A stretch of 8,632 nt of DNA from Parcubacteria group bacterium CG_4_9_14_0_2_um_filter_35_11 (GCA_002788555.1 PFRL01000001.1:3259-11890); one strand, 5' to 3'; positions 1-6,680 are shown, numbered from the stretch's first letter. A program made the numbers and translations. The notes: a model not told the origin generated them from the sequence alone.

Positions 1-217
1 GGATGAGCGAATCAGTGAGATTCGTAAGCCGGCATAGATTAGTCTGGGCCCTAACAAGTTCTTAGAACAGCAATGATGGCAGGTTTTCCACCTTTGATGA
101 CCTCATTAGGATCAAGTTTTGGGCTGAGTATTTCCGTATACACCCTATACCAGTAACTTCACCTTCTTTCTCCAAGAGGAAGTAAACCTTCCTCCCAAGA
201 GCATGTTAAGTTGCTCT
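1..217 (-). ncRNA. Unidentified structured RNA or long leader, 3' end off the left edge
   Basis: No convincing protein reads through this stretch, but it is visibly richer in G+C than the AT-rich intergenic DNA nearby and full of short perfect hairpins. These pair 198-203 with 212-217 (AGAGCA/TGCTCT), 176-182 with 188-194 (GAGGAAG/CTTCCTC) and 8-13 with 19-24 (CGAATC/GATTCG). A further small stem-loop, AGGT-GGAAA-ACCT, lies near 85-97. The near-consensus promoter at 224-252 would start transcription at about 217, exactly where the first hairpin begins; a 5'-terminal hairpin is common for stable RNAs. I tested by eye for RNase P RNA, tmRNA, SRP RNA, 6S RNA, T-box and common riboswitch motifs and found none complete. 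It could instead be the leader of a gene or rRNA operon beyond the left edge. A non-coding or leader role is inferred from promoter, hairpins and composition. Confidence 0.5.
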
Positions 218-223
218 GCTTTT

Positions 224-252
224 AGTATATTCCTTATTTAAAAATTTGTCAA
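224..252 (-). promoter_or_regulatory. Strong sigma70-type promoter for the left-edge transcript
   Basis: On the minus strand a perfect -35 box, TTGACA (252-247), is followed by a 17-bp spacer and a near-perfect -10 box, TATACT (229-224). The predicted start is about position 217. This is the best promoter in the window. It lies just after the stop codon of the small membrane protein on the same strand, so the downstream RNA is probably transcribed independently and strongly. Confidence 0.8.
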
Positions 253-265
253 GACTTGAGGCTTT

Positions 266-697
266 CTACAATCCCGGACAGTTTTTGGCTGGTCGATAAC
301 CCGCTTTTTCCGCTTCTTCCCTTGAATTAAAGTAGATTTTATTTTCTTCTTTAATTTGTTGGGCTCCGGGGCACCAAGGAAAATGATAAACAGTTCCGTT
401 TTTACTACCGACAAATTGCTGTTGTGTTTCTTTAGAAGATGATGGTTGTTTTCCCTGTTCCTTTACATTTTTTTCTTGCTGCTGATTAGTTGTCCCTTGG
501 GTGGGTGAGGCTCGAAGTTCTTCTAAAGGAATTTCTTCAATTTTCATTGTTTCTTGGGTAGTTAATTTTGAAGAATTTCCCAATAACCATCCCCCACCAA
601 AACTTATCAAGGAGATTAAAATAACTCCTATCACTAAAACAATATCAGATTCATTCCGCTTGACCCCGTTAGATATTTTTGAGAGTAAGTTCCTCAT
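266..697 (-). CDS. Small membrane-anchored protein with Ada-like metal-binding C-terminal domain
   Basis: The 143-residue protein has a short basic N-terminus (residues 1-18), one hydrophobic segment (about 19-40), a Gln/Ser/Thr-rich linker (about 45-94) and a compact C-terminal domain (about 95-143). By the positive-inside rule the C-terminal domain would be extracytoplasmic. That domain resembles the Ada zinc-binding fold: YHFPWCPGAQ (104-113) lines up with the first CxxxC of Ada, and GYRPAKNC (133-140) with its second Cys pair. Of the four Ada ligand positions, His105 replaces one Cys, Cys109 and Cys140 are kept, and Ala137 replaces the fourth. It therefore cannot be assumed to bind zinc as Ada does, and no DNA-repair methyltransferase part is present. 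No ribosome binding site precedes the ATG. It diverges from rpmA. Its role is unknown; sensing or binding at the cell surface is a guess. Confidence 0.85.
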   Translation of the reverse strand: MRNLLSKISNGVKRNESDIVLVIGVILISLISFGGGWLLGNSSKLTTQETMKIEEIPLEELRASPTQGTTNQQQEKNVKEQGKQPSSSKETQQQFVGSKNGTVYHFPWCPGAQQIKEENKIYFNSREEAEKAGYRPAKNCPGL

Positions 698-769
698 AAA
701 TTTAATTTATTTTTTTAAAAATGGAACAAATAATATAAGAGAGTTTTAATAATAATTATCTAACGGGGT
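663..769. repeat. 13-bp perfect inverted repeat flanking the divergent gap
   Basis: ACCCCGTTAGATA at 663-675 is the exact reverse complement of TATCTAACGGGGT at 757-769, with 81 bp between the arms. The left arm lies within codons 8-12 of the small membrane-protein gene; the right arm ends on the first base of the rpmA -35 box. It could be a pair of operator half-sites, or a long stem in a minus-strand transcript that would hold the start codon of the 143-residue protein in its loop. The repeat is seen directly; either role is inference. Confidence 0.7.
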
Positions 770-797
770 TGAAAAATTGGATAAAGTTTGATATCAT
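769..797 (+). promoter_or_regulatory. Extended -10 promoter of rpmA
   Basis: TTGAAA (769-774), a 17-bp spacer and TATCAT (792-797) with an upstream TG at 789-790 form an extended -10 promoter. An overlapping TATAAT at 797-802 is a closer -10 match but lacks a well-spaced -35 box. Transcription would begin near 804, giving a leader of about 43 nt before rpmA. No ribosome binding site is visible in that leader. Confidence 0.65.
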
Positions 798-846
798 ATA
801 ATGAGTTTATTCGTATATTCCTAAAGATTTCCAAATTCGTAGTAAT

Positions 847-1146
847 ATGGCAAAAACTAAATCAAAGGGGTCAACACAACTAGGGAGAGATTCTATTTCT
901 AAAAGATTGGGAATTAAACTTTTTGATGGGCAGGTTGCTAAGACTGGCAATATTATTGTCCGCCAAAGAGGAACTAAATTTCTGCCAGGAAAAAATGTAA
1001 GACGGGCCAAAGATGATAGCTTATATGCAGTGAAAGAAGGAAAAATAAAATTTAGAACTATTAGAAAAATTAGTTTTAACAGTAGGAGAAAAACAATAAA
1101 AGTAGTAGATATTCTTTCCCAGCCGAAAAATCCGAGTAAAAAATAA
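847..1146 (+). CDS. rpmA: Large-subunit ribosomal protein bL27
   Basis: bL27 is a 50S subunit protein whose N-terminal tail reaches toward the peptidyl-transferase centre. The 99-residue product carries the family signature: KGSTQLGRDSISKRLG (residues 7-22), then GNIIVRQRGTKFLPGKNV (about 34-51). It begins MAKTKSKG, so the cleavable N-terminal extension of Firmicutes L27 is absent. It is a little longer than the usual 85 or so residues because of a basic C-terminal tail. The typical partner rplU (L21) is not beside it; rpmA stands alone on the plus strand, diverging from the small membrane protein and converging on the FAD enzyme gene 18 bp away. The ATG lacks a Shine-Dalgarno sequence but is the only start compatible with the conserved N-terminus. 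Confidence 0.97.
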   Translation: MAKTKSKGSTQLGRDSISKRLGIKLFDGQVAKTGNIIVRQRGTKFLPGKNVRRAKDDSLYAVKEGKIKFRTIRKISFNSRRKTIKVVDILSQPKNPSKK

Positions 1147-1164
1147 ATTTTAATTATCTTTTTT

Positions 1165-2571
1165 CTATTTGCTCCGATTTTGGATACTCTCAGCCGCAAT
1201 TAATCCGGTTACTGCCGCTCCTACGATTCCCCTACTTATGCCAGCACCGTCTCCTATCGTATAGACATTAGAAAAATTTGTCCGCATCTCATTATCTACA
1301 TCAACTTTTAAAGAATAAAATTTAATCTCTGGCGCATATAGGAGCGTTGAATCTCCGGCTACTCCGGGGATTATTTTATCAATTTGCTCAAGGGCATCCA
1401 CTATATTGTCAACAATCCTGCCGGGATAGGCTAAAGTTATATCTCCCGGAACAGCGGTTTTAAGAGTTGGTTGTAAAACCACATTATTTTTAATCCTCTT
1501 TAGAGTACTTCTTCTGCCCCATTTTAGATCTTTCAACCTTTGTAAAATAGGATTATTTCCTCCCAAGGCAGTGGTAATCTTGGCCAAACTTCTTCCCCAC
1601 TCATTTGGTTTTTTAAATGGTTCAGTGAAGGTATAATGTCCGAGGAGTGCAAAATTAGTATTTCTGGTTTTTCGTTTGGGATTAGTATGACCATTAACTA
1701 AACAAAAATCGTCATAATTTTCTCGCATTACTTCTCCCTGAGGACAGGTACAAAATGTTCGCAAATAATCATCGTGCTTTTTCGTCATTATTTTAAGTTT
1801 TGGGTCATATAAGACCGAGGTAATCTCCTCCATTATCGAAGAGGGAACTTCAACTCGCACTCCAACATCTATTCCTCCTTCGCCTTGGTGGTCCTTAAGT
1901 TTTATATGAGATTTCTGGACTATTTTCTCTAACCATTTTGCTCCTTCACGGCCCACCCCCAGTACCAAGTAGCGGTAGTAAAACTCTTTTCCTCCTCGGG
2001 TTTTTATTTTCTTTCCTTGAACTTCAATAGCCTCGACTTCGCTCTTTGGATAAATCTTAATACCGTTTTTTATTAAATAATTTTCTATACTTTTTATAAC
2101 TTTGGGAAGTTTTGATGTCCCAATATGCCTTTGCTTTAAAGGAACCAATTCTATAGCGGCAGAATTTGCTTTCTTCTGAAATTCTTTTATCTTATCAACA
2201 TTAGTGCCATATATTTTTTTCGAGGCACCATGTTTTAAAAAAATCTTCTCTACTTTTGCCATCTCTTTGGCTAATTTTTCTGGAGTCATTATGTCTAAAA
2301 AATTCCCACCGACCTCAAAAGTGGAAGGATAATCTGGATTGATAAAATTCAATTTACCATCCGATAGGCCTCCGGCTCCTCCTACTCCACAGGTAATATT
2401 ACAAGGATTACATTTAAGGCAATAAGTTTGGTTAAGATTATTGGGGCAAATCCTTTCTTGGATATCCTTTCCTTTCTCAAAAAGAGCTACTTTTAATTTA
2501 GTTTTGGCTAAATGATAGGCGGTAAAAAGTCCTCCTGGTCCACTACCAATAATAATTACATCGTATTTCAT
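1165..2571 (-). CDS. COG2509-type FAD-dependent oxidoreductase
   Basis: The 468-residue flavoprotein resembles the poorly characterised COG2509 'FAD-dependent dehydrogenase' family. It opens with a Rossmann motif, GSGPGG (residues 9-14), ending in Glu32, which should bind the ribose of FAD. A cysteine-rich stretch follows (Cys42, 51, 54, 57, 61), leading into GVGGAGGLSDGKLN (62-75). Further landmarks are FCTCPQGE (273-280) and a C-terminal FAD motif, GDGAGISRGIVGAA (440-453). The CxxCxxC spacing suggests a metal or Fe-S site or redox thiols, but no cofactor can be assigned from sequence alone. Its ATG overlaps the pyrG stop by 4 bp (ATGA), so translation is probably coupled. It is the last gene of the string and converges on rpmA. 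The substrate is unknown. Confidence 0.88.
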   Translation of the reverse strand: MKYDVIIIGSGPGGLFTAYHLAKTKLKVALFEKGKDIQERICPNNLNQTYCLKCNPCNITCGVGGAGGLSDGKLNFINPDYPSTFEVGGNFLDIMTPEKLAKEMAKVEKIFLKHGASKKIYGTNVDKIKEFQKKANSAAIELVPLKQRHIGTSKLPKVIKSIENYLIKNGIKIYPKSEVEAIEVQGKKIKTRGGKEFYYRYLVLGVGREGAKWLEKIVQKSHIKLKDHQGEGGIDVGVRVEVPSSIMEEITSVLYDPKLKIMTKKHDDYLRTFCTCPQGEVMRENYDDFCLVNGHTNPKRKTRNTNFALLGHYTFTEPFKKPNEWGRSLAKITTALGGNNPILQRLKDLKWGRRSTLKRIKNNVVLQPTLKTAVPGDITLAYPGRIVDNIVDALEQIDKIIPGVAGDSTLLYAPEIKFYSLKVDVDNEMRTNFSNVYTIGDGAGISRGIVGAAVTGLIAAESIQNRSK

Positions 2572-4244
2572 ACTCTTTTTAAGCAGGCCTTAATAAATCC
2601 TCTGAATAAAGGATGAGGAGTTAGTGGTCGGGATTTAAACTCGGGATGAAATTGGGTAGCTACAAAGAAAGGATGATACATACCTCTTTTGCGGTCTCTA
2701 AATTTGCGAGGCGAATTTGAAGTAGGAAGTTCTATTATCTCTACCAGGTTTGTTTCGGGGTTTATCCCGGCTATAACCAGACCTTTCTGCTCTAATTTTT
2801 CTTTGTAGGTATTATTTAGTTCATAACGATGTCTATGTCGTTCAGAGATTAAACGGTTTTTGTAGGCTCTTAAGCTTATTGTCTTTGGTGCGATTTTACA
2901 AGAATATGCTCCCAGTCTCATTGTTCCGCCATATTCTTTTTTGGATAAAAGCTTTTTTTGCTCCTCCATCAAATCAATGACCGGATATTTAGTTTTAGGA
3001 TTAATCTCGGTGGAGTTAGCGCCTTTTAAGCCGCAAACATGCCTGGTAAATTCTACTACGGCCAGTTGCATTCCAAAGCAAAGTCCCAGATAAGGAATTT
3101 TTTGAGTTCGGCAGGTCTTGATAACCTGAATTTTACCTTCGGTTCCTCTTTGGCCGAATCCTCCTGGCACAATAATTCCATCAAATTTTCTAAGTTCAGA
3201 TAATAATTTTGGTCTTTTCTCATAATCCTCGGTGTCAAGCCAGGTAATTTCTGGTTCTGCCTCAAAATAATAACTGGCATGTTTTACTGCTTCGATGACT
3301 GAAATGTAAGAATCCATCAGAGTAAATTTGCCCGACCTAAAATATTTTCCAGCAATACCAATCTTAACTTTTCTTTGAGGTGCTTTAATTGCTCTTACCA
3401 TTTTTTCCCATCTTGTTAAATCTTTCTTTTTAGGCCTCAACTGAAACTTATTTAAAATTTTTTGAGATAACCTCTCTTTTTCAAAGCTTAGAGGTACTTC
3501 GTAAATCGACTTAATATCAGGAGCTGAGACAACATCTTCTTTTTTAATATTGCAAAAAGTAGAAATTTTCTCTTTCCTTTTCTCGTCAACTGGATATTCA
3601 GAACGAGCAATAATAATATCTGGCTGAATACCAGCAGAGTTTAGTGTTCTGACGGCATTTTGAGTAGGTTTTGTTTTCATCTCGCCAACACTTTTTGGTA
3701 CCGGTAAATAACTGACGAGGATAAAAAGAACTCTACCAAGATATGACAATCTCATCATCCTGGCTGCCTCAAGAAATAAAGCGTTTTGGTACTCCCCGAC
3801 TGTGCCCCCAATTTCGATTAGGACAAAATCGGCCCCAGTTTTTCTTCCTACTTTTTTTATCCGTCGGATTACTTCGTTAGGAATGTCTGGAACAACTTCA
3901 ACACAACGACCATTATATTCTAAATTTCTTTCTTTTTTAATTACTGCTTCATAAACCCTACCAGTGGTAATGTAGTTATCGTCATAAATATTTCTATTCA
4001 AAAATCTTTCATAATTTCCGATATCCTGGTCGCATTCTGTGCCATTATCTGTCACAAAAACTTCGCCGTGTTCAGTAGGATTCATTGTCCCTGCATCAAC
4101 ATTGATATAAGGGTCAATTTTTATAGCAGTCACTTCAAATCCTCGAGACTGAATAATAGTTCCGATAGAAGCTATAGCAATGCCTTTTCCTATGCCGGAC
4201 ATTACTCCTCCACAAACAAAAACATATCTTGCCGTCTTTTTCAT
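2568..4244 (-). CDS. pyrG: CTP synthase (glutamine-hydrolysing)
   Basis: PyrG makes CTP from UTP, ATP and glutamine in the cytosol. The 558-residue protein has both expected parts. The synthase domain (about 1-270) carries the P-loop SGIGKG (16-21), DPYINVDAGTMNPTEHGEVFV (44-64), the Mg-binding acidic residues Asp72 and Glu144, and IGGTVGE (145-151). The class I glutaminase domain (about 290-558) carries LGLCFGMQ (386-393) with nucleophile Cys389, and HPEF (533-536) completing the triad with His533 and Glu535. All catalytic residues are intact. A Lys/Arg-rich insert of about 15 residues lies between ELP (505-507) and HPFF (524-527), where most homologues run almost directly on. The gene lies 5 bp after rplI and overlaps the FAD gene. 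No ribosome binding site is seen. Confidence 0.97.
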   Translation of the reverse strand: MKKTARYVFVCGGVMSGIGKGIAIASIGTIIQSRGFEVTAIKIDPYINVDAGTMNPTEHGEVFVTDNGTECDQDIGNYERFLNRNIYDDNYITTGRVYEAVIKKERNLEYNGRCVEVVPDIPNEVIRRIKKVGRKTGADFVLIEIGGTVGEYQNALFLEAARMMRLSYLGRVLFILVSYLPVPKSVGEMKTKPTQNAVRTLNSAGIQPDIIIARSEYPVDEKRKEKISTFCNIKKEDVVSAPDIKSIYEVPLSFEKERLSQKILNKFQLRPKKKDLTRWEKMVRAIKAPQRKVKIGIAGKYFRSGKFTLMDSYISVIEAVKHASYYFEAEPEITWLDTEDYEKRPKLLSELRKFDGIIVPGGFGQRGTEGKIQVIKTCRTQKIPYLGLCFGMQLAVVEFTRHVCGLKGANSTEINPKTKYPVIDLMEEQKKLLSKKEYGGTMRLGAYSCKIAPKTISLRAYKNRLISERHRHRYELNNTYKEKLEQKGLVIAGINPETNLVEIIELPTSNSPRKFRDRKRGMYHPFFVATQFHPEFKSRPLTPHPLFRGFIKACLKRV

Positions 4245-4249
4245 AAAAT

Positions 4250-4726
4250 TTATTTTGCTGCTATTTTTTTCTCTTTCTTTTTTGATTCTTTTAAAATATT
4301 AACTTTTATTTTCGTTTCAATATTATCTCCAAGATTAATCTTTACTGGGAATTCGCCAATTTTATCAATTGATTCTTTCAACAAAATCTCATTTTTAGAA
4401 AGACTAAATCCTTCTGCCTTTAAGGCTTTAACAATTTTTTCCTGATTTATCTTTTCGAATAATTCTCCCTTGATTCCGGTTTTTACTTTTATTTCAAGAC
4501 TAAAATCTTTTACCTTTTCTCTTAATTTCTTTTTTTCTTCTATAATTTTCTCTTTTTCTTTTTTTATAATTTCTACCTGTTTTTCTCGCCAAACCATATT
4601 AGCCTTTTTAGCAAGGATTGCTAATTTTCCGGGAATTAAAAAATTCCGAGCGTAACCGGGCTTCACATTTTTCAAGTCAAATTTTTTACCAAGTTTTTTT
4701 ACATCTTTTAAAAGAATAATTTTCAT
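4250..4726 (-). CDS. rplI: Large-subunit ribosomal protein bL9
   Basis: bL9 binds 23S rRNA at the base of the L1 stalk through its N-terminal domain. The 158-residue product has the canonical start (MKIILLKDVKKLGKKFDLKN) followed by VKPGYARNFLIPGKLA (about 21-36). A long Lys/Glu-rich connecting helix (about 45-75) and the C-terminal domain (about 76-147) follow, then a lysine-rich tail. Length is typical for the family. It lies 26 bp after plsY and 5 bp before pyrG, not in the common rpsF-ssb-rpsR-rplI cluster. The protein is very lysine-rich, in part from AT-biased codons. Its presence is a mild taxonomic clue, since several CPR lineages have lost L9. Confidence 0.96.
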   Translation of the reverse strand: MKIILLKDVKKLGKKFDLKNVKPGYARNFLIPGKLAILAKKANMVWREKQVEIIKKEKEKIIEEKKKLREKVKDFSLEIKVKTGIKGELFEKINQEKIVKALKAEGFSLSKNEILLKESIDKIGEFPVKINLGDNIETKIKVNILKESKKKEKKIAAK

Positions 4727-4752
4727 AATTTAGAAAAATTTTTATTAAAATG

Positions 4753-5343
4753 TTATCTGTTTTTTTTCAGCAGAATAGGTGGAGAAAACAAAAATGGAGA
4801 AAGGATATAGAGTTTGGAAAACCCCGAAATCAAGGCGAAAAAAGAAATGAGAATAAAAAGGGTAAGAGTCAAAAAATTACTTGTCTTAATACTCCTCTTT
4901 TTAACCGGTAAGGCAAAAAACTCTTTTTTTCTTAAAAATAAACTAAGAGGAATGAGTATTCCAGCTGCCCAAAAGAATTGAAAGGGTAAAAGGTAAAAAA
5001 TGTCACCAAAGGTAGTTGCCGCCCCTTTTCCACCGCTAAAACCAAGGAAAATTGACCAGTTGTGACCTACGATAGCCGCAATACCAGAGAGAACCATTAC
5101 CCATCCTTTGCCTGATAATGTTTCGGCGAGCATTATAGAGATTGCTCCTTTGGAAAAGTCCGTCAGGGCAACAAGAAGGCCAGGAAACTTTCCTACTTCT
5201 CTAATTGTCGAAGCGGTACCAAGGTGACCATTTCTGACTTTCTTGATAATATCTACCCCTTTAATTTTAGCGATCAGATAAGCCGAGGGGAAAGAGCCCA
5301 AAAGATAGCTAATCCCAACTGAAATTAAATCCACTATTTGCAT
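4753..5343 (-). CDS. plsY: PlsY-like glycerol-3-phosphate acyltransferase
   Basis: PlsY transfers an acyl group from acyl-phosphate to glycerol-3-phosphate, the first step of phospholipid synthesis, at the inner face of the membrane. The 196-residue protein is hydrophobic with several membrane segments (about 3-25, 54-74, 82-98, 118-137, 158-180). Family landmarks are GSFPSAYLI (16-24), DFSKG (62-66) and motif 3 GHNWSIFLGFSGGKGAAT (93-110). Motif 1 is unusual: where most PlsY have a pattern like R-SGNxGATNxxR, this one reads RNGHLGTASTIR (37-48), so the first Ser and both Asn are changed, while the Gly residues and last Arg remain. Function by homology is likely but not certain. The gene starts 14 bp after the methyltransferase stop, with no ribosome binding site. 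No plsX is in view. Confidence 0.88.
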   Translation of the reverse strand: MQIVDLISVGISYLLGSFPSAYLIAKIKGVDIIKKVRNGHLGTASTIREVGKFPGLLVALTDFSKGAISIMLAETLSGKGWVMVLSGIAAIVGHNWSIFLGFSGGKGAATTFGDIFYLLPFQFFWAAGILIPLSLFLRKKEFFALPVKKRSIKTSNFLTLTLFILISFFALISGFSKLYILSPFLFSPPILLKKNR

Positions 5344-5357
5344 ATATCATTAATATC

Positions 5358-5966
5358 TTACATCTTTTTACAAACTCCTTCAATTGAAGCCTTTAAAAAA
5401 AATTTATAAAAACCTCTTAAATTCCAATGAGAAATTTCAAGATTATTTCTTTTTAGTTCTTTTTTAAGCTCGCCTTCGCTAAAAAGTGAAGATGGCTGAT
5501 CAAAATATCTCGCCAAAGGAAGATTATAAAATTTTGCCAATGGTTCCTTAAAAATAAAATAGCCGCCTTTCTTTAAAACCCTGGCCGCCTCTTTTATCAC
5601 TTTCTGCCACTCAGAGATATGGTGCAAGGTGGCAAACATAAACACACCATCAAATTTTTTATTTTTAAAAGGGAGACTGCGGGCATCAGCCACCTTTACT
5701 TTAACATCATCTAGATTACTCTTTATAATTTCTCTTTTTGCTTTTTCGATTGCTAATTCATCAATGTCAACACCAACTAATATTTCTGGTACAAAAAACT
5801 CTTTAATAATTCTTAGACTATATCCATCATTGCAACCAATTTCCAAAAAAGAAGAATTTCTGGGTAGAGAAATCTTTGAAAAAAGACCATGAAGCCCAAT
5901 TTTCTGAATAACTCTCCCAAAAATAAGATTATTGAATTTTACTACCGTAGATTTTAGATTATCCAT
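5358..5966 (-). CDS. Class I SAM-dependent methyltransferase, substrate unknown
   Basis: The 202-residue protein has the Rossmann-type methyltransferase motifs in order. Motif I is LEIGCNDGYS (41-50). The acidic residue that should bind the SAM ribose is in GVDIDE (65-70), and ADARSLPF (93-100) follows. FATLHHIS (111-118) is motif IV-like, and VLKKGGYFIFKEP (130-142) is the post-I strand region. This arrangement matches the Methyltransf_11/UbiE-like group, which acts on many small molecules, lipids and proteins. Nothing in the C-terminal third names a substrate. It sits 13 bp after nrdG and 14 bp before plsY, so a link to lipid metabolism is possible but is only guilt by position. Its ATG lacks a Shine-Dalgarno sequence. 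Confidence 0.87.
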   Translation of the reverse strand: MDNLKSTVVKFNNLIFGRVIQKIGLHGLFSKISLPRNSSFLEIGCNDGYSLRIIKEFFVPEILVGVDIDELAIEKAKREIIKSNLDDVKVKVADARSLPFKNKKFDGVFMFATLHHISEWQKVIKEAARVLKKGGYFIFKEPLAKFYNLPLARYFDQPSSLFSEGELKKELKRNNLEISHWNLRGFYKFFLKASIEGVCKKM

Positions 5967-5979
5967 AAAAACTTTAAGG

Positions 5980-6675
5980 TTATCTTACCTTGCAGGATTT
6001 AAACTCTGGCTTTATTTCCCGAACTATTCTTTCAATGTCACTCCTTGGAAGGAGAGGTAAAGTTTTTATCTTGGGATTAATTATCTCTTTATCCAATTTT
6101 ACTTCCTGTAAAAAATATCTTCTGGCTGGGCTTATCCATTTAACTATCTTTAAAATATCTTCTTTTAAAAGTCCGGGGGCTACCGTTGTCCTAAATTCAT
6201 ACTCTATTTTTTCTTTTTTTAAAAGGTTAATAATTCTTTCAATTTTAGCAACACTATCCTTTGCACCACTAAGAAAATCGTATTTTTCTTTTGGTGCTTT
6301 AATATCCATAGCTATATAATCTAACAACTTCCTCCTTATAAGTTTTTCTAACATTTCTGGGTTAGAACCATTGGTATCAAGTTTTACCAAAAATCCCAAT
6401 TTTTTAATTTCCTTAACAAATTCTGGTAAATCTTGATGAATTGTTGGTTCGCCTCCACAGACCACTACGCCGTCAAGAAGATCTTTTTTTCTTTTTAGAA
6501 AATTAAAAAAATCAGCTTGAGATATTTTTGGCTGATTTTTCATCTTTGCTGGTAAAACAAGTTCAGTTGAGTAACAAAATGGACAACGAAAATTACAGCC
6601 CATCAAAAATACAGTAGTGGCAATCTTGCCAGGATAGTCAATCAGGGTTGTTTTTTGAAGGCCGCCAATTTCCAT
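5980..6675 (-). CDS. nrdG: Anaerobic ribonucleotide reductase activating protein (radical SAM)
   Basis: NrdG is a radical SAM enzyme that installs the glycyl radical on NrdD. The 231-residue protein starts MEIGGLQKTTLIDYPGKIAT, typical of the longer NrdG2-type activases. It carries the Fe-S motif CNFRCPFC (27-34, Cys27/31/34), the SAM-binding GGEPT (74-78), DTNG (100-103) and AMDIKAP (122-128). Length fits the NrdG2 form better than the short E. coli form of about 154 residues. It follows nrdD by 102 bp, as expected for an enzyme and its activase, but the gap holds two tandem repeats and a weak terminator-like hairpin, so its dose may be set separately. No ribosome binding site precedes the ATG. 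Some family members activate other glycyl radical enzymes; the adjacent nrdD makes the assignment firm. Confidence 0.94.
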   Translation of the reverse strand: MEIGGLQKTTLIDYPGKIATTVFLMGCNFRCPFCYSTELVLPAKMKNQPKISQADFFNFLKRKKDLLDGVVVCGGEPTIHQDLPEFVKEIKKLGFLVKLDTNGSNPEMLEKLIRRKLLDYIAMDIKAPKEKYDFLSGAKDSVAKIERIINLLKKEKIEYEFRTTVAPGLLKEDILKIVKWISPARRYFLQEVKLDKEIINPKIKTLPLLPRSDIERIVREIKPEFKSCKVR

Positions 6676-6680
6676 TTTGA

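Noticed and set aside
1..217. RNase P RNA, suggested by GCCGGCTTAC on the minus strand (similar to the CCGGCUUA core near the rnpB 3' end).
   Set aside because: The matching 5' element (GAGGAAAGUCCGG-like) and the other conserved cores are missing, and a hairpin starts at the very 5' end where P1 should pair with the 3' end.
198..223. Plus-strand intrinsic terminator: AGAGCA/TGCTCT hairpin followed by GCTTTT.
   Set aside because: The same hairpin sits at the predicted start of the strong minus-strand promoter, which explains it better. The T run is short, and no plus-strand gene is visible to the left. It remains possible if a gene lies beyond the edge.
501..749. Plus-strand open frame of 82 codons.
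   Set aside because: It lies antisense to the 143-residue protein, which has a clear domain and membrane helix. Its translation looks like a reverse-frame shadow.
1147..1164. Bidirectional terminator between rpmA and the FAD gene.
   Set aside because: There is a T run on the plus strand but no stem beyond weak A/T pairing, so I do not call it.
807..1199. Minus-strand open frame of 130 codons across rpmA.
   Set aside because: It is antisense to an unmistakable L27 gene and its translation is a hydrophobic reverse-frame product with no domain.
4068..4445. Plus-strand open frame of 125 codons over the pyrG/rplI junction.
   Set aside because: It is antisense to the conserved starts and ends of two well-supported genes, and its Ser/Phe-rich product is typical of reverse-frame shadows.
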